From Paramacrobiotus metropolitanus (taxonomy: Eukaryota > Tardigrada > Eutardigrada > Parachela > Macrobiotidae), in assembly GCF_019649055.1 (NCBI RefSeq), contig NW_026570323.1, positions 62,001 through 126,000 of the forward strand: DNA of 64,000 bases. Reading direction: 5' to 3'. A model generated the notes under the pieces. It was given only the letters and a program-made list of their open reading frames with translations. It made no database searches and was not told where the DNA came from. The first letter of the stretch is position 1; each line of letters starts with the position of its first letter. Made by a program: the position numbers and the translations under genes. Positions 1 through 12,120 of this stretch are shown here, piece after piece.

Positions 1-156
1 ACGACTTTCAGAACGGCCAACGCGATTAGTACAGTAACCTGGGTAAACAGACCGGGAAGAAACGGTACGTTAACTTGCTACAGTCAGGTACAGCGTTTGC
101 GCACAATTACGCACAAATCGCTCATCAACGTTGTGAAGAAAAATCTTGAAAATTTA

Positions 157-796
157 CTATTGGCTTTTGCTACAAAAAAGAATTCTCCGTTCCGCGGCGT
201 TACCGTTATGGGCAGCCGCTGGCGCCCGCTTGGTGGTGGCTTTCTGCGCCGGATGATGGGGGACGTTGGTCGCTTTGGCAGTGGTGTGGCTTTTCAGGCA
301 AAATCCCATGCGGTTGCCCTTGTCGCCGTTGTTGCAGTGTAGGCCGCTGCAGCACGAGCGGCTGTTCGCACAGCCTTCGCCCTCCAACCGACAGACGCCG
401 CTCGTTGCGCCCTGCAACCGAGCAAATCAGTTGAGTCAAACTGGGCTTTAAACGTATTAAATTGGAGAAATCAGACTGAGATTTGAGATTGAAAAAACCA
501 TAAACGACCTTTGTGGTTGCCTTGGCACTGGAATGGGTCGGCAAATGAGTCGCCTTGGCCGCGCCTCCCTTCAGACAGAATCCCATGCGGTTGCCCTTGT
601 CATCGTTGTTGCAATGGAGACCGCCGCAGCAAGCACTACTGCGTTCGCAGCCTTCGCCTTCCAAACGACATGCGTCGATCAAGGCGCTCTAAGGTCAAAA
701 ACGTACCTTACGGTTAAAAAAAGTTCAAAAACCTGACAGTTGACCTTTACTTACCGAGCAAGCGACAGCGATAAGGAACAGGGATAATCGTTGCAT
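157..796 (-). CDS. Secreted double-knottin (cysteine-knot) peptide precursor, three exons
   Basis: Exons inferred at 755-796, 509-688 and 157-411; both introns (66 and 97 bp) are phase 0. Exon 1 encodes MQRLSLFLIAVACS and ends at a GTAAGT donor. The acceptors read CCTTAG and GGTTGCAG; the second donor (GTCGTT) is weak. The predicted 158-aa protein starts with a signal peptide and carries two modules with spacing C-x6-C-x5-CC-x4-C-x11-C (cysteines near residues 21-52 and 81-112), the pattern of inhibitor-cystine-knot peptides. The modules share RLEGEGC and KGNRMGFCLK, so they look like an internal duplication, one module per exon. Each is followed by an Ala/Lys/Thr/His-rich tail ending KATTK. 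A TATA-like CATATAAGC lies at 946-954, about 150 bp upstream of the ATG. Extracellular location is inferred; the target is unknown (defence, signalling or a venom-like role are all possible). No frame damage was seen. No poly(A) signal is evident in the 156 bp left, so a further exon cannot be excluded. Confidence 0.72.
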
Positions 797-2870
797 GGTT
801 AGTCTGAAGAGCAGGTAAAGCAGATGAAAATAAAATTAAAGTTATTTTCGGCAGTGAATGCTGAAATAAAATCGACGTTACTTTCGTTAGCGAATGATTT
901 ATTGAAATTGAAGGAATGATGGAAATACAAGCATAGCGCCACGTGCTTATATGAGTCTCAATTCCGTCGTATGGCCATGACTGTGCGCATATAACAGTGG
1001 CAGTTTATACGAAACCGCGCCGACGAAAACGCGCGTCAGCTGAATTGGAATGAATTTCGGGGAGGAGAACTTCGATTTGTCTGGAAATTTGCTCGCCGCA
1101 GTAGCTCTTGTGACACCATTTCCTGTGAAATGTTCGGTGACAGCTCAGTACCGCCACCATGAGCACTTGTCGTTAGCGATGGGAAAACTAGCCTAAGCGG
1201 GAATTGATCAAAGTGCCTGCATGTTTCTGCCGGTTTTTGGTTGAAAATAATAGCTGGAAACGATGACACCATTATCATTCTGCTTTGCTTGCACTATACA
1301 GACGGACGTTAACTAAAAGTTTTTTGCTTAAACAAATCAGTTCGGCGTCTGTCCATTAAATACTGTAATACGAGTACAGAAAAGTATTTTTATGTAGCAT
1401 AATTCGACTGTCTTTTATAGACAAATACCATCTAGTCTTGCTCGTTTTGACCTTGAATTTCGAGATAACAAAATTTTGTGTTTTCCAAGTCGTTGTGACA
1501 ATGTTCCCATGGTATACCGTATTGTATGATTAAAACTAGTAAATCTTTTTTAGGTGAACACGATTTTTCAGTAATCTTTCTTAGGGGAACACGATTTTTC
1601 AGTAACCTTTCCTGATAAATTTTTTAATAATTATTATTACACCAATTTATTTTGGCTTCGTCTGGATGGGGCTTGCTAAAGGAATAGAAAGATCTAAATA
1701 ATGCCCCACTGAAACTGAGCATGTGTTTGAGTTTTGGTAGAATACTACGGCGTATCGATTTCCGTTTTTCACGTTTTTCACCGATTTCACCGTTTTTCAC
1801 CGATTTCCTTGTTGTGGCTTCCAGTGTCTTAGTAACGACGACGGGAGAGGATCAGAACAAGGAGCCGCCCATCGCAACGCCCTATTCGGGTTCTGGATCT
1901 ACATGGGAATCGGAGTTCGAAGAGCATGAGCAGGTCAATGTTTGCCAGTCGCTTGCCGGTGTAGTTTCTTGGTATTACGTGTTATATGGACGCGGTCTAA
2001 GTCAGCCGTGAACGCTGCAGCGCTACGCATTATGCCGACATGACAGAATACCATGGACATCCGCCGATCCCTGTTGAGTGTTTCCCCCTGGGAGTCTACT
2101 GAATCCGATGGACCAATGGAAGGTTGCGTGCTGCCATGATCTGTGCAGTGCACACGACCAAGAACAAGGCGGCCTGTTACGATATTGCGCATTCTCAGAG
2201 ACATCGCAAGGCCGGAGTTTCTGTGCTGGATGTCGGCAACGAAATATTCGTGCCATCATGAATACCAGCAAAAGGAAGCGATCCGTCCACGTCTTCCACG
2301 GAAGGTCTGTGAAAGAGCTTCCGAATTTCTTTTTTCACGATGTTTTAACAAACTTTCTCGTAGTAAAGGCATTACCTACGCGACTGTGACCACGTTATTC
2401 AGCCAGTAATGTCTGTTAAGCTAATCAGTGTGCTGTTTTTCCTCGGACCGAGGCGTTAAAATACCGCTTGCCGCTGTCACGATCAAACTTTATTTTTAAG
2501 CAGCAATCGGCCTTTAATGCGGCCACATTAACCGAAGTTAGCGATGTGGGTCAAAACTCAATTAAAGCGATCTACCGTTTCTGGATTATGAAAATCGTAA
2601 TCACAACTGATTTCGTGACCATGCGTTCCTTTCCAACCTAAACAGTCTTTTGCTGATTCGAAGCGCTGAATGGGTAATTCGCATTGTTTTAAATATCAAC
2701 GGTCCGTGTATTTATTGTGTTACACAGAATGCGAAGCAGTTTAATGCGCAAAAATGATAGTCTTGCCACCGATCGCTTCCCTTTACTAACCACGAAAACT
2801 GACGTCGGCAAAATTGTTCCCAGGAAAAAATTAAACGACTGTCTGTTCAAAAACACAACGAGCGTGTGTG
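797..2870. other. Intergenic; no supported gene
   Basis: Upstream flank of the knottin gene. Short ORFs occur in several frames, but none has a recognisable domain or convincing splice sites. A small direct repeat (a shared AGGTGAACACGATTTTTCAGTAA-like stretch) lies near 1553-1605. The tract 2115-2265 has a fairly open frame and might be decayed coding sequence; I do not recognise it. Confidence 0.4.
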
Positions 2871-2939
2871 TAGCCACTAAAGCGTGGGGACATTAACTGT
2901 TTCGTTTGTTATCCATGTGTTTTCTGAGGGTAGTAACGC

Positions 2940-3085
2940 CGGCCGAAGCTTCTCGCAGCCGTTAGCAACACGCGTGAATATTTTGGGCCGTACGAGTGCG
3001 AAAACAGCAGCAAACAGCTCCTGTCGGAACCGCGGACACTTGAGGCAAGCGTTTTCCGGCGATCCAGGGAAGCCACTGCTTGAAA
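2940..3085. repeat. Dispersed repeat family R1, partial copy
   Basis: Shares the block around GAATA-TTGGGC-AGTGCGAAAACAGC and the following TTTTCCGGCGATCCAGGG with the fuller copies at about 8,780-8,895, 11,270-11,390 and 55,660-55,770. It is the most diverged copy in the window and only the middle of the repeat is retained. Confidence 0.55.
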
Positions 3086-3460
3086 TCAGACTTAACTCAT
3101 TGAATACGCGCCTATAAAGCACACAACGGCAGCTGTTGCAGCGTTTGCACTCGTATAAAAATGACGCGCTGTATAATAATTATTTTGCTCACTGTATGTG
3201 TTTTCAAGCTAGTGTTAACTACAGTAAATTCACCTAAGCTATCGCTCAGAGTTTGTGCTTTTACATATGGACGTTTGACCTGTTCCCTATCTGCCACGGC
3301 CTGTTTATTATTGTGGTAAGATTTCTTAAGCAATTTACCCCTTGAACTATACATACACGGGTACTGCTAAAATTCAAACCAACAAAGTCGTATGTATTTG
3401 CAAGTGATTTCCGGCAGCTATGCCCGACATAATAAGGCACAGCAAGCCGCATCCCTGTGG

Positions 3461-3620
3461 TAGCGGATTATGGTATGCAATGGGCGCAAGATCTGTAAGG
3501 TGCTTCCTTACTCTGCCAGAACCCGTCTGGCTTGCGTAAGAGAGGACGCTTTTTGGCAGGGATGGGAAGAACTACCAACCTGTGATGAAGCCAACTTCGA
3601 TGCCGTCCATTAACAACCAG
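3461..3620. repeat. Dispersed repeat family R2, diverged partial copy
   Basis: Begins GCGGATTATGGTATGCAATGGG and resembles the starts of the R2 copies near 4,140 and 5,916 (GGCGGATTACGGTGT). It is degenerate, non-coding and of unknown class. Confidence 0.4.
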
Positions 3621-3907
3621 CGGTCCTCAGTAGCAGTTTACGTGCGAACGACTGTTCTTTCTACGGTTCAGGCTCGAAACAGGGTTTGGTTTTGTAAACT
3701 TTAAAATAGGACTTTGCTATGGATAATACTCAACCTGGACTTGGAATTAATCTTGGTTGTGCTACATTGGTTATCGGCCGATGGCCGTTACTATGTCTAA
3801 TACCGCCGGCCAGATTCAGTATGAATATTCAGGGCTGGGCTTTTGTACGAACTGTTGCATGCTGGTTGAACCTAAGCCTCGCAGTTATGGCAAACATAGC
3901 ATGCAAT

Positions 3908-3939
3908 GCTTCTGGCGGCCTTCCAGATTCCGCCAGAAG
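3908..3939. repeat. Short perfect hairpin
   Basis: GCTTCTGGCGG and its exact complement CCGCCAGAAGC are separated by 10 nt. The sequence lies in non-coding repeat-rich DNA and is probably an internal inverted repeat of an old element; a third related GGCGGAATCTGGCG lies just downstream near 3,992. Confidence 0.5.
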
Positions 3940-3989
3940 CCGGATATCGGGATGCGAGGACGCCGACCACACGTCTCGATATTTGGCAT

Positions 3990-4450
3990 GCGGCGGAATC
4001 TGGCGTTGGGCAGCCCTCGATAACCGTGGACGAAGAAAAGTACGTATGCATACCGGGTACTGTTTTAATTATGCATTTCACCTTGCAGTTGAATTGCCAG
4101 TAGCTCCGCCGCAATAAAATCGAAAGATGTTTCCCTGTTATGGCGGATTACGGTGTGATAACGGGATTACGGTGGCTCTGTGCGTTTACACAATCCGTCT
4201 GACAGATGGATTCTGTCACTGCAGAGGAGCATCTGACCAGCGGCTGTCGACGCCAACTTGGAACCCAGTGACAGTCTTCACTAATAAACATCACCTCATG
4301 TGGTCTCTTGTCAACGTCCGAGTACGCAGCACAAAAGGATGGATTTCAAATGTGAGTTGTATTGTGATGCGTGACGTAATGCTTGTGTCTCGCCTATGGT
4401 ACGGCTTTGGCCCGCAGCAGTTGCTGTTTCTCTTTGGTATTATGAATTAA
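3990..4450. repeat. Dispersed repeat family R2, copy 1
   Basis: Matches 5,780-6,215 over several blocks: CGTATGCATACCG, TTATGGCGGATTACGGTGT, CGTTTACA-AATCCGTCTG, AGCA-CTGACCAG, and a shared tail around TACGGCTTTGG-CCGC. No coding content was recognised. The copies diverge by point changes and small indels, suggesting an old non-autonomous element. Confidence 0.6.
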
Positions 4451-4499
4451 TTAGCCGTTAATCGATGAGAACCTCGATTGTGCGTAGCGTACATAAGGA

Positions 4500-5560
4500 G
4501 TAGCTACTTGGAAAAGGGCAACGCGCTTTCGGACGACGTCACCTAAACTGTTGACGAGTTATCAAGTCAATTGTATTCGGCATCACTGTTCGCGCCGAAA
4601 CCGATCCAGCTGAGATGGTTGCTGCGCAGCATGCTGCCAGCGCGGATGCACTGTACAGTGTACACATACGGGCACTGTTGCTGTTGCCTGGTGGCACCAT
4701 GTCATGCCGGAAATCATATACGTTTCCTGAACGCCCAATCATTTGCGTACCATCCGCATTCTGCGCGCAATGGGCATCTAAAGTGTTTTGCCATCCATAC
4801 TGCTGCTTCTTACACCAGCTTTTCCATTCGCAACATGCACTATGGAAGCACATGCTTCCACTGTGAATTCATATCGGTTAATTACGTTACCCCCCTTAAA
4901 GTAGTTGGAGAGGAGTGGTTCTTCACAATACTTGTGGCGAAAGCTGTCGTGCTTGGAAGCGACCATGTCCATACACGCCGAATAACCTGGGTAGAACAAA
5001 ACACCAGCCAGCTGCTCGTATCGGAGCCGTAGTCACTTGAAGTGATTTGCTGGTAATCCAGGGTAACAAGTGCCTGCCCTGTCAGATACGGAATGCAGAA
5101 CCTCATGAAGAACTGGAAATTTCTCCATGAAATCCTGCATACCGTTTTTGACATGCATCAGGAGCATCTGGAAGAGCCGAAAAGGATAGCGATAACTAAT
5201 TTACGCCCCGGATGTTAAACGTGCTAACCGGTAAGTGGATGTTGAAAAGCAAGTTATGTGCAAAACATTTTACAATGCAGTGTTTATTAGTATGCCGTTA
5301 ATTGTTGTAAATTTCGAATGTGGAGGAAGTGCTTTGGACAGCAACATTAGGAGCTGACTTGTCTAAACGTTCGGTGTTGCGTGTTGGGATGATAAATTTT
5401 CAACCAGTTTGTGTTTTGGCCAATACCTCGCTTCGACAACACACTCAATAATTTCTACTGCTTGCGCGTTAACTTTATTGTAGCTGACTGTGTTTTATTT
5501 AACTGAACCAATCCTCCGCTGTTTGCGATGGACAAGGCGGAATTAAAGAGTTAGCCTGTT
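4500..5560. repeat. Dispersed repeat family R1, copy 2
   Basis: Shares ordered blocks with copies at 8,270-9,480, 11,050-12,120 and 55,640-56,640: GGTAATCCAGGGTAACAAGTG, the AATTTCTCCATGAAATCCTGCATACCG-type block, CATCTGGAAGA, TTGGACAGCAACA-GGAGCTGACTTGTCTA, and a tail with AAGGCGGA. No long ORF is conserved between copies, so it is best called a non-autonomous interspersed repeat of unclear class. Confidence 0.65.
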
Positions 5561-5779
5561 CTAAAATTTAAACATAGTCGGCGGAAGACCATAATTCAGT
5601 CTGACACTGGTAAGCTGAAGCCATGCTCGTCGCTGTGTTGCTGCACGAACTGTTACAATCGTCATGTCGGTTTGACCAAAGACATGGGCATAGCAGCTTA
5701 GTGGATTATGTGTTCATGCCTCATGATCAGGTCAAACACTGCAATATGTACCTCGGTACTGGCAAGCGGATTCCATAGC

Positions 5780-6215
5780 AATCGATGACTGTGGAGAAGA
5801 TCAGCGCGTATGCATACCGATTTATTTCTTTAACTATGCATTTGACTTTTGCGACGGACTTTCCAGCAGGTTGCAGTTGACTTTCCAAACATTACGAAAC
5901 GTGTAGAATCTCTGTTATGGCGGATTACGGTGTCACAATGGGCGAAGGGGAAGGTGGTTCCGTGCGTTTACAAAATCCGTCTGGCAGACGGATTCTGTCA
6001 ATGAACGGGAGCACCTGACCAGTTTATGCCGACTTGGAAGCCTTGCACTAGAAAACAGCATTTCATCTGGCCTTTGTTGACGCCTGAGTACGCAGTATAA
6101 TATGCAGGACTTTCAAGGTGAGCCGTGATAACCTAATGCCTGTATCTCACCTATAGTACGGCTTTGGACCGCCCGAGTTGCTCTTCCTCTTGGGTATATA
6201 TTAACGCGCTATGCG
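5780..6215. repeat. Dispersed repeat family R2, copy 2
   Basis: Partner of 3,990-4,450, with the same order of shared blocks beginning at GCGTATGCATACCG and ending after GTACGGCTTTGGACCGC. Non-coding. Confidence 0.6.
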
Positions 6216-6955
6216 TAGTTTGCGCGTATTACGTACGTACGTGTTATGACGTACGTGTTGTCTGTTCCGTTACGTACGATTTGCTGTTCTTATCTAACGC
6301 ATCTGATCGCTAATTCCATCCATGATTCTGGTTTAGTGAATCAATCAGTCTGAAGTTTCTGACTTCAACTAAATCTGTGAGCTTGTTTCTAGCTAAAAGG
6401 TCGTGTGACTCTAGGTTAGAAGGAAGTTCATTTCATATCTCGTTCTGTTCTGTTCTGTTTGCTTGTTCGTTCGGTTTGGTGATTAAACATTTGGGAAGTT
6501 CCTGAGTGTTTCGGTTTCGGTACCTTTCGTTAGGCACAGCAATCCGCTCGTACCTAGCGGAAGTAGGCAGTAGTAGTTAAGCAGTAGTAGTAGGCAGTAG
6601 CACTTACGGAGTCCAGAGCATATTCCCACTCTACCGATTGAGTAGGTTTGGTCATCTAGTGCGGTTGTCGCGGTGCGACTTCCGCATAGCATGTCAATAT
6701 TATGAAATATTTTGTCGTTAATCAATGCGAATAAGCGCTACTTGCTAATAACGCCATGATCACAGAGCGAACCCGCAGGCCATAACTCGCAGCTTGGTGG
6801 CCTTAATCAACCACGGCACGCAGTAACTTCTAACTGTATCGCAACTTCCCGATTCCGTCGAAGCCGGATTAGAGGATGTCAGATCGGTGTCGACTGTGGA
6901 CGAGAGGCACATGTAAATATGGACGACTTCGTACACGTTAAATTTTTCGAGGCAT
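6216..6955. other. Intergenic; ACGTACGT-rich then unique sequence
   Basis: Contains a short run of overlapping ACGTACGTACGT palindromes (6,226-6,275) and a TAGGCAGTAGTAGTTAAGCAGTAGTAG micro-repeat near 6,560-6,600. No gene recognised. Confidence 0.4.
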
Positions 6956-6959
6956 GTTT

Positions 6960-7200
6960 TTAGCTTGTACCCACAGTATCCCCCCGTATCCCATGGTATC
7001 CTCTACGTATCCCTTATGTATCCTTACAATTTGTTTACCTCTGTTCGATGTATCCCTCCGCATCTCTGCAGTATCCTCTATGTATCCCACATGAACCCCG
7101 TTAAGAAACCCAAGAAACCTGAGAAAACCTAAGAACACTAAAAAAACATAATAACGGGATACATGGAGGATACGCAAAGGATACCGTGGGGATATGCTAT
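6960..7200. repeat. GTATCC/GGATAC foldback repeat, copy 1
   Basis: The left arm repeats GTATCC at short intervals; the right arm (7,155-7,195) repeats GGATAC, giving an imperfect inverted repeat. An AAGAAACC-rich tract sits between the arms. The element lacks coding capacity and resembles a small foldback or MITE. Confidence 0.5.
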
Positions 7201-7259
7201 TTAAAAGAAATGGCCACATTAACAATATTCGCAGTACGTGCAGAATACGCACTAAGCGA

Positions 7260-7525
7260 GGTGGCTAGTTTCCCACCGTATCCCACAGTATTCGTTACGT
7301 ATCCTTCATGTATCCTGCTGGATGCAGGTTTAAGGGTCACCAGTAACTGTAGTATCCCAACGTATCTTAACGTATTCTTCCTGTATCCGTTGAGTATCCC
7401 GATATACTGCAGAGACACGGTGGGATACTGCAGTAACTAAAACAAAGTAGAAAATTTTGGGGATACATGAAGGATACGTAGAGGATACTGTGGAATGCGG
7501 TGGGATACTGTGGATACAACTAAAA
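7260..7525. repeat. GTATCC/GGATAC foldback repeat, copy 2
   Basis: Same vocabulary as 6,960-7,200 and 25,370-25,700: CGTATCCCACAGTA on the left, GGATACTG and GGGATACTG on the right. A non-coding foldback adjacent to the first copy. Confidence 0.5.
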
Positions 7526-7547
7526 ACACATGCTGGAAAAAGTTTAC

Positions 7548-7705
7548 ATTATGGCTGCGTGCACGGGTAAACACGGGTGTTGGCTGCGTGCACGGGTGAT
7601 ATTTTGGATCCGCACGGGTGTTGGCTGCGTGCACGGAGTTTGGGAACGGGTGTTGGCTGCGGGCACGGGATTCCTGCTCGGGCGTTGGCTGCGTGCACGG
7701 GTAAA
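7548..7705. repeat. GC-rich minisatellite
   Basis: About five irregular repeats of a unit containing GTTGGCTGCGTGCACGGG, separated by variable spacers. It stands out against the AT-rich sequence that follows (7,706-8,260). Confidence 0.65.
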
Positions 7706-8269
7706 TTATTTAAATTTTTTTAATTTAAATGTATATTTTAATTACTTTTTTACCTAATTACAACTTATGGAAACTTATTCACTTAACCCATAATTTTTCA
7801 ACGAAAATACAGTCAAGTGTAATTACTAACCGTGCTATAGGTGTATTTATCAGCAACACTTGAGAGGTGACTTCTTAAGTTATTTATCAGGGAAATAATT
7901 ATTCGATTTGTACCTGCAACATTGTGAATTTATTCCCCACGTTGTTACTATTATTATTAAGTAGTTTATTCAGGATCGATCAAGGTACTGTTACTATTTA
8001 TTCAGGATCGACTACCACTTTTTTTAAATTTTTCGTGCAGGCTAGCTACTGGCATTGTTGTAAAGGTTCTGTAAATGTTAATAATTCATACTTCGGTTCT
8101 TCGGTAAAATTCTTCAACTAATACAACGGAAAAGTGATATCAAAACCGACTTGATAAATTTATGTTAATGGTTTTTCCCTTCCCAAATTAATTCGCATTT
8201 TTCCACTTAACGCTGTACAGAAAAGACGTCTGATCCTTGTACCGTTTGTGCGCAGAGTATACAAGGTTT
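7706..8269. other. AT-rich intergenic DNA
   Basis: Low-GC sequence with a short tandem pair of TATTCAGGATCGA (about 7,967 and 8,000). No gene recognised. Confidence 0.35.
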
Positions 8270-9480
8270 ACCTGTACCTACTTGGAAAAGGGCAAAGGCC
8301 CTTGGGGCAGCGAGATTTAAATTGCCAAAATCAATTGCATTTCAGGGTTAACCACCGCAACTACCTACAATCGGCGAATCGTTCTCGCAGTTAACTGATC
8401 TCGCATTGCGCGGCATGCAGACAGCGCGTGCATAGTGTACATACAGACACTCCAGCGTGCTGGCACCGTGTTATGCCGAAATCGTGCACGTTTCCTGTAC
8501 GCCGAATCAGAGCACACCATCAGCATTCTGTGCGCAGTGCGTCTCAAGTGTTTTGCCATCTACATTGCCACGTCTCAATTCCCGTTATCGTTTTATTTCG
8601 GCAGCAACATGCGCTGCAGCACATGCCACACGGCTTCAGGGAAGCATACATTCCAGTGCGAATTTTTATCCTGTTTCAAGGCTCTTACGGTATCTGAAAA
8701 GGCTCGGTTACAGCAGCTATCGTTGTCAGTATTGCGACGAAACGTCTCTAAATTGACATCGATCTCTGCTGTAGTTTTGCCGCACTCAGCAACACGCCTG
8801 AATAACTTGGGCTGCTCAAGTGCGAAAACAGCCGCCCTCAGCTCGTGGCGGACGTTATTCATTTGCAGGCATTTGCCGGTAATCCATGGTAACAAGTGTT
8901 TCAGACTAAAAAATCTTATTGGAATGTAGCGGCAGCTTTAATACCATTAGAAAGGAAAGTGCGACTTGCTTGCAGGCTCGTTATCTTTCTGGTTAAATAT
9001 CCAGGTTCATTTATTACCCCACATTATGATAAGTGTTATTTGGCATGTCCGAAACGGAATGTAACAATTCATGGAGGAATGGAAATTCCTGCATGAAATG
9101 CTGCATACCGTTTTACATGCATTATGGGCCTCTGGAAGAGAATAGCGATTACTATTTCACGCCAATAAGTGACTGTGAGTCTGTGAGAAACAGTTTACGC
9201 GTAAGAGAATTTACGATTCATATTATTTTATTGATGTACCGGTTTGACGTGTCGGAAGTTTCGGTTAAGTACGAGATGTTCCTTGGACAGCAACAGTCGG
9301 AGCTGGCTTGTCTAAACTTCCACTGTACGGCACACAATTATTATTATCATAAGCGTTTCGGCTGATGCTTCACATCGAAAGCGCACACAGTATTTTCTCT
9401 GGCTCGGGCATTTATTATATGTAATACAGACTATATCTTTATTTCAGTAATATTTATCACGGATATAACCAGACACGGAT
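8270..9480. repeat. Dispersed repeat family R1, copy 3
   Basis: One of the fullest R1 copies. It opens with CTTGGAAAAGGGCAA (shared with 4,509), continues with AACACGCCTGAATAACTTGG and the TGCGAAAACAGC block, GGTAATCCATGGTAACAAGTG, TCTTATTGGAATGTAGCGGCAGC, CATCTGGAAGA-type and GGACAGCAACA blocks, and ends near the CTTCACATCGAAAGC block. No conserved protein. Confidence 0.65.
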
Positions 9481-11049
9481 AACCTCAGGTTCCGAATTTC
9501 TAACCTGAGATTTGGCCAACAAATGTGTTTGTAAGGGAGTGGTTGTACTGAGTTGCGGTGCTTAAATACGCTGCAGTATTCTTGTTTAAAAAGCTGTGTA
9601 TTATTGTTTAAAGCTCCATCTGAAATACAGTGTCTGGAGAATCGTTATTCTTGTGGGTGTCTGCTGCCTCGAATTGGGATTTTTCCTGAATGTGTGCGGA
9701 CATTGATTAAACTCGTAATGTCAGCATACGAAGAAGACGACGAATATTGTTGAAGTCGCTATCAAGAAAAGACATCATGATGATTGGTATTTTACCATAA
9801 ACAACGCGAAATAAGCTCTCATACTAAGTACTTGATAATTCCATAACTGCGACGCAGCGTTAGCACTCGAATTTGAAAACTTGCGAAAACTGGTTTCAGA
9901 ACTTACATGTTTCCGCATAAATCATAGCCTAGCGTTAGTGACAATAACTATCGTATCAACAAAATAAATGAAAATGAAGCAAAACTCGTAACCTGTGCTG
10001 CAACCTTGACCCTGTAAAGAACGATTACAAACATTCCTTTGGTGTTCCTTTTGCAGTATGAATTCAAAATTTCGATCGATGATACAAAATTTGCAAATCA
10101 GAATGATAATAACATGTAGCTCCCAAAAAAATAAAGTTTCGCAGCTGGCAACACTGTGTACATGTACCAACCTTTCTGTAATGTACTGTGGAGATACTGA
10201 TGTACGTAGTACGTGTAGGCAATACTGAACGGTATAATCGCTACTAGTTGTATCTGTATCGCAGCTCGTTAGAATCGCAACTAAAACTCAGGAAAAGAGT
10301 AATCGTATCTAAGCGAATAGAAACAGGAACCGGAAGTTGCTAGGAAGAACCGAAACGAAGAACACGAGAAACAGAGAAAGTATCGCCTACGTACATTTCA
10401 TGTAGAGAGTCTGTACGTACAATATTCGTACATCACAGTTTCAGACTATCAGTGGCTGATGCACTATTATAGCAGCCTGCATATGAATTGGAAGCTGTAT
10501 ATCTGTACCCTCTGAAACGCCGAGGCGCTGCTGTCGCTTTTCTCGTGACACTCTAGCCACGCTTTCCACTGTACGGCTGTACCTAATTAATTGCGCCTGC
10601 CGTGTTTGTAAGTAAGTAATGTGAGATTTAATATATTCACAGCAGCGCTACCGTGCAACAAGTAAATGTAAAAGTAAAAGTAAAGAGACTGCCAAGTATA
10701 GCAGTCATATAATAATACTGCTGCGCAGAGTACATAAGCAGGTGACCTGTAATCGCACAAAGTCAGTCATAATCGCGTGAATGCGTAACTGTACGTAGTA
10801 CGTACTAGGAGGACACCACAGCACCGCACATGAATTTCTCATTGAGCAGAATGCATCTAACTACCGTAGCGTGGCGGCGTCATTTCACGCCGTAAAACAT
10901 ACACCCATTATGAGCGCCATATCATTAGCGCATTGTTTATACATCTTCGAATTGTACAGAAAACTGAACGCATGAGCAAAAGAAAAATTACATTATAGAC
11001 AAGAAATAAAAAATAACAGCATAACGCTGAATAAGAAAGAATAACAAAA
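9481..11049. other. Intergenic; no supported gene
   Basis: Several CGTACGTA-type palindromic words occur (10,200-10,440 and 10,790-10,810). No splice-consistent ORF or recognised repeat copy was identified. Confidence 0.35.
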
Positions 11050-12120
11050 GAATTAGCGCACAGGCAGCATTCTACGCGCAGTGAGCGTCTTCAGTGCTTT
11101 ACCGTCTATCTCTAATTGTAAGCGGCAATGTGGCATACACGCTTTTGGAACCGCTTGCGTTCCACTGCGTTTTTTTATTCTGTATTAACGGTTTCGGCAA
11201 TAAAGTATGAGAAGAAGAGTGGTTTTTCGCAACACTGGCGAGTGGGACTGCTGTGTTTTGCAGCAATCAGCAACATACCTGAATAACTCAGGCTGCTCAA
11301 GTGTGAAAACAGCTTCCATCAGCTCGTGGCGGAGCGTCCTTCACTTGAAGGCATTTGCCGGTAATCCAGGGTAACAAGTGCCTGAGAGCTGAGACTAAAT
11401 TGATCTTATTGAATGTAGCGGCAGCTTAATAACCGTTCCAAAGGAAAGCGTAACTTGCTTGCAGACTCATCATATCTCTGTACAATCATCCAATTTTTCT
11501 GTATACTTTTTATATAAGGTAATCGAAACTCTGATCTCACTGTAACGGCTTCTCCGTCAGCCAAAGACTCCAGTACTCACTGGATGGCAGACGCTCGATT
11601 ATTTTCTTCCCGCAAATTGTGATAATTTTTGCAGTGTCAAAAACGGAATGCGAGATTTCATGTTGTAATGGAAATTCCTGCACGAGATCCTGCATACCAA
11701 TTCTGACCTGTATCATGGACATCTGGAAGACGATAGCGATAACTACTTTACTTTACGCCGCGGATATTAAAATTAATGTGGTAACTGGTAGGCGGCTGTT
11801 AATAAGCAAATTGTACGCAAGAGAATTACATTTCACTCACTATTAATTCGGCGTCATGTGTTTTAAATTTCGATTGCGAACGAGATGTACTTTGGACAGC
11901 AACACTGGGAGCTGACTTGTCTACGTTTTCTGTAAGGAAGATAATTATTATTTAATGTGTTTCGTCCGATGCTTCACTTCGACAGCACACCAGCAGTTTC
12001 TCTTGCTTGAACATTATTATTTTTTATTGTAGCCAATTGTTTTTAATTTAACTGAGCCGATTCTCCACTGTTTATGAAGAATAAAGGCGGATGTAAAATT
12101 TCGCGTGTTCTAAAATTTAC
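11050..12120. repeat. Dispersed repeat family R1, copy 4
   Basis: Carries the full R1 block order: CAACATACCTGAATAACTCAGG, GGTAATCCAGGGTAACAAGTG, TCTTATTGAATGTAGCGGCAGC, a CATCTGGAAGA block, GGACAGCAACACTGGGAGC, CTTCACTTCGACAGCACACC and the terminal ATAAAGGCGGA. It is closest to the copy at 55,640-56,640. A further short R1-like fragment (GGAACAACAAAACTGGGAATTG) lies at about 12,310-12,360. Confidence 0.65.

Noticed and set aside
1721-2409. Several overlapping plus-strand ORFs of 90-100 codons
   Set aside because: They compete in different frames, show no domain and lack convincing splice sites; at most decayed coding sequence.
3719-5154. ORFs of 100-150 codons on both strands
   Set aside because: They fall inside repeat families R1 and R2 and are not conserved between copies.
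8428-8929. A 164-codon plus ORF
   Set aside because: Lies wholly inside an R1 repeat copy; other copies do not keep the frame.
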